Positions 9,717-18,305 of a stretch of DNA of 64,000 nucleotides are shown one piece after another (positions within the stretch are counted from its first letter, which is position 1; each line of letters starts with the position of its first letter). Source of the DNA: Pseudomonas sp. (GTDB taxonomy: Bacteria > Pseudomonadota > Gammaproteobacteria > Pseudomonadales > Pseudomonadaceae); contig JAUSOF010000067.1 of assembly GCA_030656145.1 (NCBI GenBank), positions 1-64,000 on the forward strand. Direction: 5' to 3'. The notes beneath the pieces were generated by a model. The model saw nothing but the letters and a program-made list of their open reading frames with translations, had not been told where the DNA came from and ran no database searches. The translations under genes were made by a program, and so were the position numbers.

Positions 9717-9769
9717 TACGGGTCACCACTTGGATTGTTTTTGTCTTGCAGCGGTTGGTGAACCCTAGA

Positions 9770-9784
9770 GCAACGCTTGTGCCA
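9770..9784 (-). promoter_or_regulatory. sigma-54 (-24/-12) promoter of the YCF48-RND-DUF1302-DUF1329 operon
   Basis: Read on the minus strand the sequence is TGGCAC-AAGCG-TTGC followed by T. This matches the sigma-54 consensus TGGCAC-N5-TTGCW exactly. It lies 54 bases before the start codon of the YCF48 gene in the right orientation. The spacing between the two boxes is the same as in the dmp promoter at 12294-12308. Confidence 0.75.
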
Positions 9785-9883
9785 GTCTCCTGTATTGATT
9801 TACAAGTGATTGAAAAATATTGGTTTTTAGGTTCCGTCAAGATTATTCAGGGCGCAATTGCAACACGGCAGGACGCGTTGCCT

Positions 9884-9899
9884 TTGAGCAAATAATCAA
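9884..9899 (-). promoter_or_regulatory. probable DmpR upstream activator site
   Basis: Read toward the sigma-54 promoter at 9770-9784, the 16-mer is TTGATTATTTGCTCAA. It shares 13 of 16 bases, including the 10-base run ATTTGCTCAA, with the dmp activator site at 12138-12153. It is also close to the XylR/DmpR-type palindrome TTGATCAATTGATCAA. Its near edge is 99 bases from the -24 box, against 109 for the nearer dmp site. No equally good second site was found further upstream. Confidence 0.6.
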
Positions 9900-9941
9900 A
9901 TTGCCCGGGGTTTTATCCATTTGGTAAAGCCGGCGTCCCGG

Positions 9942-10145
9942 CTAGGTGGGCGGTAAGCCGATGGGCGGGCGGGAGGCGCTTTTATAGGATGCGGTTAGGC
10001 GCCCGCACATTGACCTGCTGCCAGCAGAGCAAGCGCGCCGCAACCCATCATCGATATTCGCCCAGCCAACGGGTACAGGCATAAACCGCCCGATGGGTAT
10101 CGCTTCGCTCAAGCCTGCGCGGCCCGCCACATCCTACAAAGGCGC
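9942..10145. repeat. palindromic intergenic repeat between dmpR and the YCF48 operon
   Basis: A G+C-rich stretch with inward and outward copies of a recurring module: TATAGGATGCGGTTAGGCGC on the left, GCGCCGCAACCCATC in the middle, and GATGGGTATCGCTTCGCTC with CCACATCCTAC on the right. Similar TAGGATGGGTT / AACCCATCCTA modules occur at 60783-61070. It probably folds as a long imperfect hairpin and may separate dmpR transcription from the next operon. Confidence 0.5.
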
Positions 10146-10177
10146 CAAGCAGCAGGTGGGCGTTTTTGTATGAGAGC

Positions 10178-11863
10178 TCAGACCTCGATCCCGATCTTCT
10201 TCAGCCGGTAGGCCAGGGCCGGACGGGTCAGGCCGAGAATCCGCGCAGCGCCGGAGACATTGTTGCCAGCACGCTGCATGGCTTCGCGCATCAACTGTTC
10301 TTCGATGGCGTCCAGGCTCAGGCCCGTGCCCAGCACCTGTTCAGTCCAGCTCTGCTCGCCGGCCGGCTGCAGTAAGGTGCCTTCGTTGGACAGCCGGCTC
10401 TCGAGCAACTCTTCCAACTGCAACTGCGGGAACAGCGACTCGAGGCTGATACTCTCGTTGCTCTCGGTAAGGATGATGCCGCGCTCGATGACGTTCTCCA
10501 GTTCGCGGATATTGCCCGGCCAGGGGTAGTGCATACAGGCCTCCATGGCCAGGTCGGAAAGGCCCAGGGTCTTCTTGTTGTATTCGCTGTGGAAGCGTTT
10601 GAGAAAATGCTCCACCAGCAGCGGAATGTCCTCCAATCGTTCGCGCAGGGGCGGGATGCTGACCGGGAACACATTGAGCCGGTAGAACAGGTCGGCGCGG
10701 AACTTGCCCGTCTTGACCGCCTCGCTGAGGCTTTCGTTGGTGGCGGCAATCACCCGCACGTCGACCTTGCGCGTGCGGTTGTCGCCGACCCGCTCCAGCT
10801 CGCCTTCCTGCAGCACGCGCAGCAAAGTGGCCTGAGCCCGCGGGCTCAGTTCGACCACTTCGTCGAGGAAGATGGTGCCCTGGTTGGCCCGTTCGAAACG
10901 ACCCATGCGCGACTGCAGCGCGCCAGTGAACGCGCCCTTCTCCACACCGAACAGCTCGGCCTCGATCAGATCCGGTGGAATGGCGGCGCAGTTGACCGCG
11001 ACGAACGGCTGTTCGGCGCGGGCGCTGCGCAGGTGCACGCTGCGCGCAATCACCTCCTTGCCGACTCCGCTTTCGCCGAGCAACAGCACCGAGACCTTGC
11101 CTTGGGCGGCCTTGTCGATCATTTGGCAGACCTTGGTGTAGGCCTGCGACTGGCCGATGCCGTAGTACTGGCCTTCCTGGCGTTGCAGACTGGTGCGCAG
11201 CGAGGCCAGTTGCGACTGCAACTCGTACAGTTCCTCGATGATCGGGTCGTTCTTGAAATATTCCTTGAACGCATCGGCATCGTCCCACTCCTCGGCCAGC
11301 TTGCCGACGATCCGGCATTTGTCGTCGCCGCGGCCACGGCAGGTGACCTCCTTGAAGATCACCTCGCGACCCATGAACGAGGATGAGTAGCTGCAGGCAT
11401 AGCCAAGCAGGGTCCAGCACACCGGCTCATCCATAGGCCCCAGTTCGCTTTGGCAGATCTCTACTTCGAAGGAGTCGATCCACTCCACCTCGACGTAGAA
11501 ACGCCCGGCTTCGATGTCGATATCCAGCTCGGTGGGGATCGCCTTGACCAGGCCCTTGAGCGAGTGCAGCTGCGGGCCGGCGAGGAAGATATCCAGCTCG
11601 CTGCAATGTGGGCGCAGCTTGCGCGCCAGCTCGGCATCGCGCAGGCCGGACTGGTAGCCCAGGCGCAGGAAGAAGCCCTTGGCCCGTTCGATGCCAAGGA
11701 TGCTCACCAGCTCGCGGCGAAAGCTGCCCATGGCAGAAACCTGCATCAGCAACATGCGTTGTTCGCCGAACCAGATTTTGCCTTCCATGCTTTGAAAACG
11801 GATCTGTTTGCTCAAATCCTGAAAGTCCGAGTGCTGCAGTTGCGGCTTGTACCTGATTGCCAT
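10178..11863 (-). CDS. dmpR: DmpR-type phenol-responsive sigma-54 activator
   Basis: A 561-residue regulator closely resembling DmpR (563) and MopR/PoxR. Residues 1-210 form the phenol sensor and V4R region. His100 and Trp128, which contact phenol in this family, are present, as are Cys149, Glu172, Cys175 and Cys183, which bind zinc. The B-linker is followed by an AAA+ domain with Walker A GESGVGKE (263-270) and the sigma-54 contact loop GAFTGA (310-315). A Fis-type helix-turn-helix lies at the end ([20 protein letters not shown]). The start MAIRYKPQ fits the family; the frame stays open 25 codons upstream without support. It is divergent from dmpK. Known action: phenol binding relieves repression of the ATPase, so sigma-54 transcription of the dmp operon starts. 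Confidence 0.95.
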   Translation of the reverse strand: MAIRYKPQLQHSDFQDLSKQIRFQSMEGKIWFGEQRMLLMQVSAMGSFRRELVSILGIERAKGFFLRLGYQSGLRDAELARKLRPHCSELDIFLAGPQLHSLKGLVKAIPTELDIDIEAGRFYVEVEWIDSFEVEICQSELGPMDEPVCWTLLGYACSYSSSFMGREVIFKEVTCRGRGDDKCRIVGKLAEEWDDADAFKEYFKNDPIIEELYELQSQLASLRTSLQRQEGQYYGIGQSQAYTKVCQMIDKAAQGKVSVLLLGESGVGKEVIARSVHLRSARAEQPFVAVNCAAIPPDLIEAELFGVEKGAFTGALQSRMGRFERANQGTIFLDEVVELSPRAQATLLRVLQEGELERVGDNRTRKVDVRVIAATNESLSEAVKTGKFRADLFYRLNVFPVSIPPLRERLEDIPLLVEHFLKRFHSEYNKKTLGLSDLAMEACMHYPWPGNIRELENVIERGIILTESNESISLESLFPQLQLEELLESRLSNEGTLLQPAGEQSWTEQVLGTGLSLDAIEEQLMREAMQRAGNNVSGAARILGLTRPALAYRLKKIGIEV

Positions 11864-12137
11864 GGCAATAGGGCCCCTGATTATTTTTGTAAGGGGATAA
11901 CCACCTCGGACCGGTTGCCAGGGTATCCACTCAGTCACTGAAGATGGCTGAAGTTAGCTCCTGGCTACCTGCTTTTCCCTGCAAATTCCGTCAATGGAAA
12001 GATCTGGGTGGTTGGTGGTCGAGTGCCGGCACAACGCCTCAGGACTCGACTCGGCAGTCACCATATCCAGATCCACGCGCACTTGGAAGTCAACCATTTG
12101 ATCAAATTGGCGCTACTTGTCTGCCAATTTTCAGTGC

Positions 12138-12153
12138 CTGAGCATTTGCTCAA
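12138..12153 (+). promoter_or_regulatory. DmpR upstream activator site 1
   Basis: The 16-mer CTGAGCATTTGCTCAA contains the inverted repeat TGAGCA-TT-TGCTCA. Its right end is 140 bases before the -24 box. Together with the site at 12169-12184 (31 bases on, about three helical turns) it matches the known two-site arrangement at dmp promoters. A further palindrome, ATTTGATCAAAT, at 12096-12107 may be an accessory site. Confidence 0.65.
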
Positions 12154-12168
12154 GCAAGCCTGCAGCAT

Positions 12169-12184
12169 TTGATCAAATCATCAA
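12169..12184 (+). promoter_or_regulatory. DmpR upstream activator site 2
   Basis: The 16-mer TTGATCAAATCATCAA differs at two positions from the XylR/DmpR-type palindrome TTGATCAATTGATCAA. Its end lies 109 bases before the -24 box of the dmp promoter, a normal distance for this activator class. Confidence 0.7.
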
Positions 12185-12262
12185 AAAAGCTCGTTCCGGC
12201 TCGCCTACCACGCGCCCTGCGCAGTGCCTTCTGCTGCCTTCTATATTATTTAATACCTTATA

Positions 12263-12275
12263 AATCAATAGTTTA
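12263..12275 (+). promoter_or_regulatory. IHF binding site in the dmp promoter region
   Basis: AATCAATAGTTTA fits the IHF consensus WATCAANNNNTTR at every defined position. It lies in an A+T-rich run between the activator sites and the sigma-54 boxes, where DNA bending would bring DmpR to the polymerase. IHF help is known for the dmp promoter. Confidence 0.65.
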
Positions 12276-12293
12276 TAAGTTTTTTTCAGGCAT

Positions 12294-12308
12294 TGGCACA
12301 GCCGTTGC
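12294..12308 (+). promoter_or_regulatory. sigma-54 promoter of the dmp operon (Po)
   Basis: TGGCAC (12294-12299), five bases, then TTGC (12305-12308) matches the -24/-12 consensus. It lies 40 bases before the dmpK start, downstream of the activator and IHF sites. This is the expected layout for a DmpR-controlled phenol operon. Confidence 0.9.
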
Positions 12309-12348
12309 GTTAGGCCTGTCACCCACCGCCAAGGGAGATGGCCAGAAC

Positions 12349-12618
12349 ATGAACACGCTTGAACCCCGTTTTGAAGACCTGCCGCGTTACATCCGGGTAC
12401 GCAGCGAGCCGGGTGCCCGCTTCGTTGAGTTCGACTTCGCCATCGGCTACCCCGACCTGTTCGTCGAGCTGGTGCTGCCGCAAGCCGCGTTCACCCAGTT
12501 CTGCCAGCACAACCGCGTGGTGGTGATGGATCAGGCGATGGCCCAGGCAGTCGACGACGACATGGTCAAGTGGCGCTTCGGTGAAGCCGGTCGCCGCATG
12601 CCGGGCAAGCACGACTGA
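12349..12618 (+). CDS. dmpK: phenol hydroxylase assembly protein DmpK
   Basis: An 89-residue protein recognisable by RYIRVRSEPGARFVEFDFA and VKWRFGEAGRR. In phenol hydroxylases, DmpK is not part of the active enzyme but helps assemble the iron-containing oxygenase. It is the first gene of the operon, with AAGGGAGA upstream as ribosome binding site. The in-frame ATG at 12349 is used. Length is close to DmpK of plasmid pVI150 (92). Confidence 0.9.
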   Translation: MNTLEPRFEDLPRYIRVRSEPGARFVEFDFAIGYPDLFVELVLPQAAFTQFCQHNRVVVMDQAMAQAVDDDMVKWRFGEAGRRMPGKHD

Positions 12619-12665
12619 ACGCCTGCCCATGGCAGCCACCCACAACAACAATAGGTACGGTCGAG

Positions 12666-13655
12666 ATGAGCATAGAGATCAAGACGAGCACGGTGGAACC
12701 GATCCGCCAGACGTTCAGCCATATCCGCAGGCGCTTTGGCGACAAGCCGGCCAGTCGCTATCAGGAAGCCAGCTACGACGTCGCGGCCACGGTCAATTTC
12801 CATTACCGCCCGCAGTGGCAGCCGGACAAGCTGCTCAACGATGTCACCCGCACCTGCCTGGTAATGCGCGACTGGTATGCGGTCAGCGACCCGCGTCAGT
12901 ACTACTACGGCACCTATGTACAGACCCGTGCGCGCATGCAGGAAACCACCGAGCACGAGTACGCCTTCTGCGAGAAGCGCGAGCTGCTGGGACGCCTGAG
13001 CGACGAGCAGCGCGCACGCATCCTCCGAGCACTGGTGCCGCTGCGCCACGCCGAGCTGGGTGCCAACACCAATAACAGCGGCATCGCCGCCGATGGCTGC
13101 GCCACCACCGTGGTGCAGATGCACATCTACACCGCCATGGACCGCTTGGGGATAGCCCAGTACCTGTCGCGTATCGGCCTGCTGCTCGACAACGGCGGCA
13201 CCGAGGCGCTGGTGCAGGGCAAGCAGCTGTGGCTCGACGACCCGGTCTGGCAGGGCCTGCGCCGTTACGTCGAGGACAGCTTCGTGGTCAAGGACTGGTT
13301 CGAACTGACCCTGGCGCAGAACCTGGTCAGCGATGGCCTGCTGTTCCCGCTGATGTACCAGAAGTTCGACGAGACCCTGAGTGCCGAAGGCGCTGGCGAC
13401 GTCGGCATGCTCACCGAGTTCATGCGCCAGTGGTACGCCGAGAGCAGCCGCTGGGTCGATGCCATGGTCAAGACCGTGGCCGCCGAGAGCGAGAGCAATC
13501 GCCTGCAGATCGAAGCCTGGATCGAGTACTGGCTAGCCCGTGCCCTCGAGGCGCAGGCACCGCTGGCCGAGATCAGCGCTGGCGGCGACGCATTCGCCAG
13601 CGTGCATCAGGACTTCCTCGTCCGGCTGAAAAAGCTCGGCCTGAACATTCAATAA
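12666..13655 (+). CDS. dmpL: phenol hydroxylase oxygenase beta subunit DmpL
   Basis: A 329-residue protein of the bacterial multicomponent monooxygenase beta-subunit family (length as in DmpL, about 330). It shares the ferritin-like fold with DmpN but has no full set of iron ligands. DmpL, DmpN and DmpO form the (alpha-beta-gamma)2 oxygenase that hydroxylates phenol to catechol. It follows dmpK by 47 bases and precedes dmpM by 11. Confidence 0.92.
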   Translation: MSIEIKTSTVEPIRQTFSHIRRRFGDKPASRYQEASYDVAATVNFHYRPQWQPDKLLNDVTRTCLVMRDWYAVSDPRQYYYGTYVQTRARMQETTEHEYAFCEKRELLGRLSDEQRARILRALVPLRHAELGANTNNSGIAADGCATTVVQMHIYTAMDRLGIAQYLSRIGLLLDNGGTEALVQGKQLWLDDPVWQGLRRYVEDSFVVKDWFELTLAQNLVSDGLLFPLMYQKFDETLSAEGAGDVGMLTEFMRQWYAESSRWVDAMVKTVAAESESNRLQIEAWIEYWLARALEAQAPLAEISAGGDAFASVHQDFLVRLKKLGLNIQ

Positions 13656-13666
13656 GGATCCAGACC

Positions 13667-13936
13667 ATGTCGCTCGTTTACCTCGTGCTGCAGGACAACG
13701 ACAACGCCCGCTACCTAGTGGATGGCATCACCCATGACAACCCGCATGCGGTGGTACAGCACCAGCCAGCAATGATTCGCATCGAGGCCGAAGGCCGTCT
13801 GGAGATCCGTCGCGACACCATGGAAGAGCGGCTCGGCCGCGCCTGGGACGTGCAGGAAATGCTGCTGGACGTAATCACCATCGGCGGCAACGTCGATGAA
13901 GACGACGACGCCTTCGTTCTCGAGTGGAAAAATTAG
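13667..13936 (+). CDS. dmpM: phenol hydroxylase regulatory (coupling) protein DmpM
   Basis: An 89-residue protein of the MmoB/DmpM family, the small cofactor-free effector that docks on the oxygenase and is required for efficient turnover. The acidic C-terminal part (NVDEDDDAFVLEW) and the length are typical (DmpM is about 90). It sits between the beta and alpha subunit genes, as in all dmp-type operons. Confidence 0.92.
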   Translation: MSLVYLVLQDNDNARYLVDGITHDNPHAVVQHQPAMIRIEAEGRLEIRRDTMEERLGRAWDVQEMLLDVITIGGNVDEDDDAFVLEWKN

Positions 13937-13949
13937 TAGGAGCCAAGCC

Positions 13950-15488
13950 ATGACCGCTACCAAGAAAAAACTCGGCCTCAAAGACAAGTACCGCTACCTG
14001 ACCCGCGACCTCGACTGGGAGCCCAGCTACCAGGACAAGAAGGACATCTTCCCCCACGAGGATTTCGAGGGCATCAAGATCACCGACTGGGACAAGTGGG
14101 AAGACCCCTTCCGCCTGACTATGGATTCCTACTGGAAGTACCAGGCTGAAAAAGAGAAGAAGCTCTACGCCATTCTCGATGCTTTCGCCCAGAACAACGG
14201 CCAGCAGACCATCTCCGATGCGCGCTACGTCAATGCGCTAAAGCTGTTCCTCGGTGGCATCAGCCCCTGCGAGTACCAGGCATTCCAGGGCTTCGCCCGG
14301 GTCGGCCGGCAATTCAGCGGCGCCGGTGCGCGGGTCGCCTGCCAGATGCAGGCAATCGACGAGCTGCGCCACGTGCAGACTCAAGTGCATGCGATGAGCC
14401 ACTACAACAAGCACTTCAACGGCCTGCATGATTTCGCTCATATGCACGACCGGGTGTGGTTCCTCTCGGTGCCCAAGTCGTTCTTCGACGATGCGCGCAC
14501 GGCCGGGCCGTTCGAGTTCCTCACCGCCATCTCGTTCTCCTTCGAGTACGTGCTGACCAACCTGCTGTTCGTGCCCTTCATGTCTGGCGCGGCCTACAAC
14601 GGCGACATGGCCACCGTCACCTTCGGCTTCTCGGCGCAGTCCGACGAGGCACGGCACATGACCCTGGGCCTGGAAGTGATCAAGTTCATGCTCGAGCAGC
14701 ACGAGGACAACGTGCCAATCATCCAGGGCTGGATCGACAAGTGGTTCTGGCGCGGCAACCGCCTGCTGTCGCTGGTCGGGATGATGATGGACTACATGCT
14801 GCCAAACAAAGTGATGTCCTGGGCCGAAGCCTGGGAAGTCTATTTCGAGGAGGCCGGCGGCGCGCTGTTCAAGGATCTGGAGCGTTACGGCATCCGTGCG
14901 CCGAAGTACGTCGAGCAGTCGACCATCGGCAAGGAGCACGTCTCCCACCAAGCCTGGGCGACCTTCTACCAGTACAGCCAGGCCACCAACTTCCACACCT
15001 GGATGCCCAACGAGGAGGAGATGGACTGGCTGTCGGCCAAGTACCCGAACACTTTCGACAAGTACTACCGCGAGCGCTTCACCTTCTGGCGCGAGCAGCA
15101 GGAAAAGGGCGAGCGTTTCTACAACAACACCCTGCCGCAGCTGTGCCAGGTGTGCCAGATCCCGACCATCTTCACCGAGCCGGACGACGCCACCCAGCTC
15201 AGCCATCGCAGCCATGTGCACGAGGGCGAGCGCTACCACTTCTGCTCGGATGGCTGCTGCGACATCTTCAAGAACCAGCCGCAAAAGTATGTCCAGGCCT
15301 GGCTGCCGGTGCACCAGATCTACCAGGGCAACTGCGGTGGTGCCGACGTCGAGTCGGTGGTGCGCGACTACTACAACATCAATATCGGCGAGGACAACTT
15401 CGAGTACCTAGGCTCGCCCGAGCACCAGCGCTGGCTGCAGTGGAAAGGCTTGAATCCGGCCGTCGCCCCGCTACCCAAGGCGAGCTGA
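13950..15488 (+). CDS. dmpN: phenol hydroxylase oxygenase alpha subunit DmpN (diiron)
   Basis: A 512-residue catalytic subunit. The carboxylate-bridged diiron ligands are all visible: Glu108, Glu138 and His141 (DELRH), Glu199, Glu233 and His236 (DEARH). The C-terminal YHS region has cysteines 399, 402, 432 and 436 that fit a zinc site. It activates O2 and hydroxylates phenol and methylphenols to catechols. Electrons come from NADH through DmpP. Length matches DmpN (about 517). The start at 13950 follows AGGAGCC. Confidence 0.96.
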   Translation: MTATKKKLGLKDKYRYLTRDLDWEPSYQDKKDIFPHEDFEGIKITDWDKWEDPFRLTMDSYWKYQAEKEKKLYAILDAFAQNNGQQTISDARYVNALKLFLGGISPCEYQAFQGFARVGRQFSGAGARVACQMQAIDELRHVQTQVHAMSHYNKHFNGLHDFAHMHDRVWFLSVPKSFFDDARTAGPFEFLTAISFSFEYVLTNLLFVPFMSGAAYNGDMATVTFGFSAQSDEARHMTLGLEVIKFMLEQHEDNVPIIQGWIDKWFWRGNRLLSLVGMMMDYMLPNKVMSWAEAWEVYFEEAGGALFKDLERYGIRAPKYVEQSTIGKEHVSHQAWATFYQYSQATNFHTWMPNEEEMDWLSAKYPNTFDKYYRERFTFWREQQEKGERFYNNTLPQLCQVCQIPTIFTEPDDATQLSHRSHVHEGERYHFCSDGCCDIFKNQPQKYVQAWLPVHQIYQGNCGGADVESVVRDYYNINIGEDNFEYLGSPEHQRWLQWKGLNPAVAPLPKAS

Positions 15489-15551
15489 GCCGGCGCGGGA
15501 CGGCAGCGCCGTCCCGTTCCTTCCCATACCAAGAACAAGAGGAACCTCTTC

Positions 15552-15911
15552 ATGACCGTCAATTCCATCGGGCCTTATGAATTCCCGCCGCTCGACCTCG
15601 AAGCCAACTTCCATGGCAATCGCCTGCTGTATGTGGGCTGGGATCGGCACCTGATGTTCTGCTCGCCATTCGCTCTGGCAGTGAGCCCGGCCATGGGCTT
15701 CAGCGAGTTGTGCGAGCAGGTGCTGCGTCCGGCCATGGCCGCTCACCCGGACACCGCCAAGGTCGATTTCAGCGCCAGCATCTGGCTGCTCAATGATGAG
15801 CCTTGGGCGCCGGATTTCGCCGCCAGCCTGGATGCCAACGGCCTGCGCCACAAGGACATGCTGCGTCTGCAAACCCCCGGCCTGAATGGCCTGGGTAACT
15901 CCGCGAGTTGA
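15552..15911 (+). CDS. dmpO: phenol hydroxylase oxygenase gamma subunit DmpO
   Basis: A 119-residue small subunit of the phenol hydroxylase oxygenase. It is recognised by position, length (about 119 in DmpO) and the N-terminal region MTVNSIGPYEFPPLD. It has no redox centre and stabilises the alpha-beta dimer. The 63-base gap after dmpN contains AAGAGGAACC as ribosome binding site. Confidence 0.9.
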   Translation: MTVNSIGPYEFPPLDLEANFHGNRLLYVGWDRHLMFCSPFALAVSPAMGFSELCEQVLRPAMAAHPDTAKVDFSASIWLLNDEPWAPDFAASLDANGLRHKDMLRLQTPGLNGLGNSAS

Positions 15912-15921
15912 GGTGAGCCCC

Positions 15922-16983
15922 ATGAGTTACACCGTCACCATCGAACCGACCGGCGAAGTGATCGACGTGGAGGAAGGCCAGACCATCCTCCAGGCCGCCC
16001 TGCGTCAGGGCGTGTGGCTGCCCTTCGCCTGCGGCCATGGCACCTGTGCCACCTGCAAGGTGCAGGTGCTGGAAGGCGAGGTCGAGATCGGCGCCGCCTC
16101 ACCCTTCGCCCTGATGGACATCGAGCGTGAAGAGGGCAAGGTACTGGCCTGCTGCGCCACCGTGCAGAGCGACGTGACCATCGAAGCGGACATTGATGTC
16201 GATCCCGACTTCCTCGGCCATCCAGTGGCGGATTTCAGCGCCACGGTCACGGCCATCGTCGAGCTCTCGCCGACCATCAAGGGCCTGCACCTGCAGCTGG
16301 ATCGGCCGATGGCGTTCCAGTCCGGGCAATACATCAACCTCGACCTGCCGGGTATCGATGGTAGCCGGGCGTTCTCCCTGGCCAACCCGTCGGGCCAGGA
16401 CAGCGAGGTGGAACTGCATGTACGCCTGGTCGAGGGCGGCGCCGCCACCAGCTATATCCACCAGCAACTCAAGGTCGGCGATCAACTGCAGTTGTCTGGC
16501 CCTTATGGGCAGTTCTTCGTGCGTGGCTCGCAGCCGGGCGACCTGATTTTCATGGCCGGTGGCTCGGGCTTGTCCAGCCCGCAGTCGATGATCCTCGACC
16601 TGCTGGCACAGGGCGACAGCCGCCAGATCACCCTGTTCCAGGGCGCGCGCAACGTCGCCGAACTGTACAACCGCGAACTGTTCGAGGGCCTGGCCCGCGA
16701 GCACGCCAATTTCACCTATGTGCCGGCGCTCAGCCAGGCCACCGACGACCCGCACTGGCAGGGCTTCAAGGGCTTCGTGCATGACGCCGCCAAGGCCCAT
16801 TTCGATGGTCGCTTCACAGGGCACAAAGCTTACCTGTGCGGGCCACCACCGATGATCGACGCGGCCATCAGCACCCTGATGCAGGGCCGCCTGTTCGAAC
16901 GCGACATCTTTATGGAGCGCTTCCTCACCGCGGCCGATGGCGCAGGCGACAGCCAGCGTTCCGCGCTGTTCAAACGCATCTGA
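15922..16983 (+). CDS. dmpP: phenol hydroxylase reductase DmpP
   Basis: A 353-residue reductase, the same length as DmpP. Residues 1-90 form a plant-type [2Fe-2S] ferredoxin domain with Cys37, Cys42, Cys45 and Cys77. A ferredoxin-reductase module follows: FAD site [12 protein letters not shown]-binding [11 protein letters not shown], and CGPPPM near the C-terminus. It passes electrons from NADH to the diiron oxygenase. The open frame extends upstream into dmpO, but ATG 15922 gives the family N-terminus MSYTVTIEP. Confidence 0.95.
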   Translation: MSYTVTIEPTGEVIDVEEGQTILQAALRQGVWLPFACGHGTCATCKVQVLEGEVEIGAASPFALMDIEREEGKVLACCATVQSDVTIEADIDVDPDFLGHPVADFSATVTAIVELSPTIKGLHLQLDRPMAFQSGQYINLDLPGIDGSRAFSLANPSGQDSEVELHVRLVEGGAATSYIHQQLKVGDQLQLSGPYGQFFVRGSQPGDLIFMAGGSGLSSPQSMILDLLAQGDSRQITLFQGARNVAELYNRELFEGLAREHANFTYVPALSQATDDPHWQGFKGFVHDAAKAHFDGRFTGHKAYLCGPPPMIDAAISTLMQGRLFERDIFMERFLTAADGAGDSQRSALFKRI

Positions 16984-16994
16984 GGCCCGCCGCC

Positions 16995-17333
16995 ATGGGC
17001 AGACAGTATCAAGTGACCGAGGCCTGCAGCGGCCAGCACTTCAGCTGCGACGAGGCGCTGCCGGTCCTTGCCGCCATGGAACAACACGGCCTGCTCTGCG
17101 TGCCAGTCGGTTGCCGCGGTGGCGGCTGTGGCCTGTGCAAGGTGCGGGTGCTGGCCGGCGACTACGAGTGCGGACGCATGAGTTGCAAGCATGTGCCGGC
17201 AGAGGCACGCGAACAGGGCTACGCCCTGGCCTGCCGGCTGTTTGCCCGCAGCGATCTGTGTATCGAGCGTTATCAAAAGCCGTGCAGCGAAAACACGGTC
17301 GACCCACAACAAAGACAAAAGGTGTCGTTATGA
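16995..17333 (+). CDS. dmpQ: DmpQ, [2Fe-2S] ferredoxin that reactivates catechol 2,3-dioxygenase
   Basis: A 112-residue plant-type ferredoxin with Cys40, Cys45, Cys48 and Cys80. It corresponds to XylT/DmpQ, which re-reduces the active-site iron of catechol 2,3-dioxygenase after oxidation by substituted catechols. Its stop overlaps the dmpB start (ATGA at 17330-17333), so the two are translationally coupled, in line with their joint work. Confidence 0.9.
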   Translation: MGRQYQVTEACSGQHFSCDEALPVLAAMEQHGLLCVPVGCRGGGCGLCKVRVLAGDYECGRMSCKHVPAEAREQGYALACRLFARSDLCIERYQKPCSENTVDPQQRQKVSL

Positions 17334-18250
17334 AAAAAGGTGTGATGCGTCCCGGCCACGTGCAACTGCGCGTGCTGGACATGGCCAAGGCCCTGGAACA
17401 CTACGTCGAGCTGCTCGGCCTGATCGAGGTCGACCGCGACGAGCAAGGCCGGGTTTATCTCAAGGCCTGGACCGAGACCGACAAGTTCTCCGTGGTGCTG
17501 CGCGAGGCCGACGAGCCGGGCATGGACTTCATGGGTTTCAAGGTGATCGACGATGCCTGCCTGAGCCGCCTGGCCGGCGAACTGCAGGCATTCGGCTGCC
17601 AGGTCGAAGAACTGCCGGCCGGCGATCTCAAGGACTGCGGCCGGCGAGTGCAATTCACCTCACCCTCCGGACACCGCTTCGAGCTGTTCGCGCAAAAGCA
17701 GGTCACCGGTAAATGGGGCCTTGAAGAGGTCAACCCGGAAGCCTGGCCGCGCGGCCTCAAGGGTATGCGCGCGGTGCGTTTCGACCATTGCCTGCTGTAT
17801 GGCGACGAACTCGACGAAACCCTGCGCCTGTTCACCGAGGTGCTCGGCTTCACACTCGCCGAACAGGTGCTCGATGGCGACACACGCATCGCCCAGTTCC
17901 TCAGCCTGTGCATGAAGGCCCACGACGTGGCCTTCATCCTCCACCCGGAGAAGGGCCGCTTCCACCATGCCTCGTTCTACCTCGAGACCTGGGAGGACGT
18001 GCTGCGCGCCGCCGACCTGATCAGCATGACCGACACCTCGATCGACATCGGCCCGACCCGTCACGGCCTGACCCACGGCAAGACCATCTACTTCTTCGAC
18101 CCGTCCGGCAACCGCAACGAGGTGTTCTGCGGCGGCGACTACCACTACCCCGATCACCCGGTGGTGACCTGGACCGCCGACCAACTGGGCAAGGCGATCT
18201 TCTACCACGACCGGGTCCTCAACGAACGTTTCCTTACCGTGCTGACCTGA
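17330..18250 (+). CDS. dmpB: catechol 2,3-dioxygenase
   Basis: A 306-residue extradiol dioxygenase of the XylE/DmpB type. The Fe(II) ligands are His153 (FDHCLLYGD), His213 (FHHASFYLE) and Glu264 (NEVFCGG), within two vicinal-oxygen-chelate repeats. It opens catechol to 2-hydroxymuconic semialdehyde. It begins inside the dmpQ stop codon. A short A+T-rich spacer follows before dmpC. Confidence 0.97.
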   Translation: MKKGVMRPGHVQLRVLDMAKALEHYVELLGLIEVDRDEQGRVYLKAWTETDKFSVVLREADEPGMDFMGFKVIDDACLSRLAGELQAFGCQVEELPAGDLKDCGRRVQFTSPSGHRFELFAQKQVTGKWGLEEVNPEAWPRGLKGMRAVRFDHCLLYGDELDETLRLFTEVLGFTLAEQVLDGDTRIAQFLSLCMKAHDVAFILHPEKGRFHHASFYLETWEDVLRAADLISMTDTSIDIGPTRHGLTHGKTIYFFDPSGNRNEVFCGGDYHYPDHPVVTWTADQLGKAIFYHDRVLNERFLTVLT

Positions 18251-18305
18251 GCGTTTTTTCATAAATCAAAAAAGCCCCGCTCGACTTATTGCAGAGATTG
18301 CGCAG

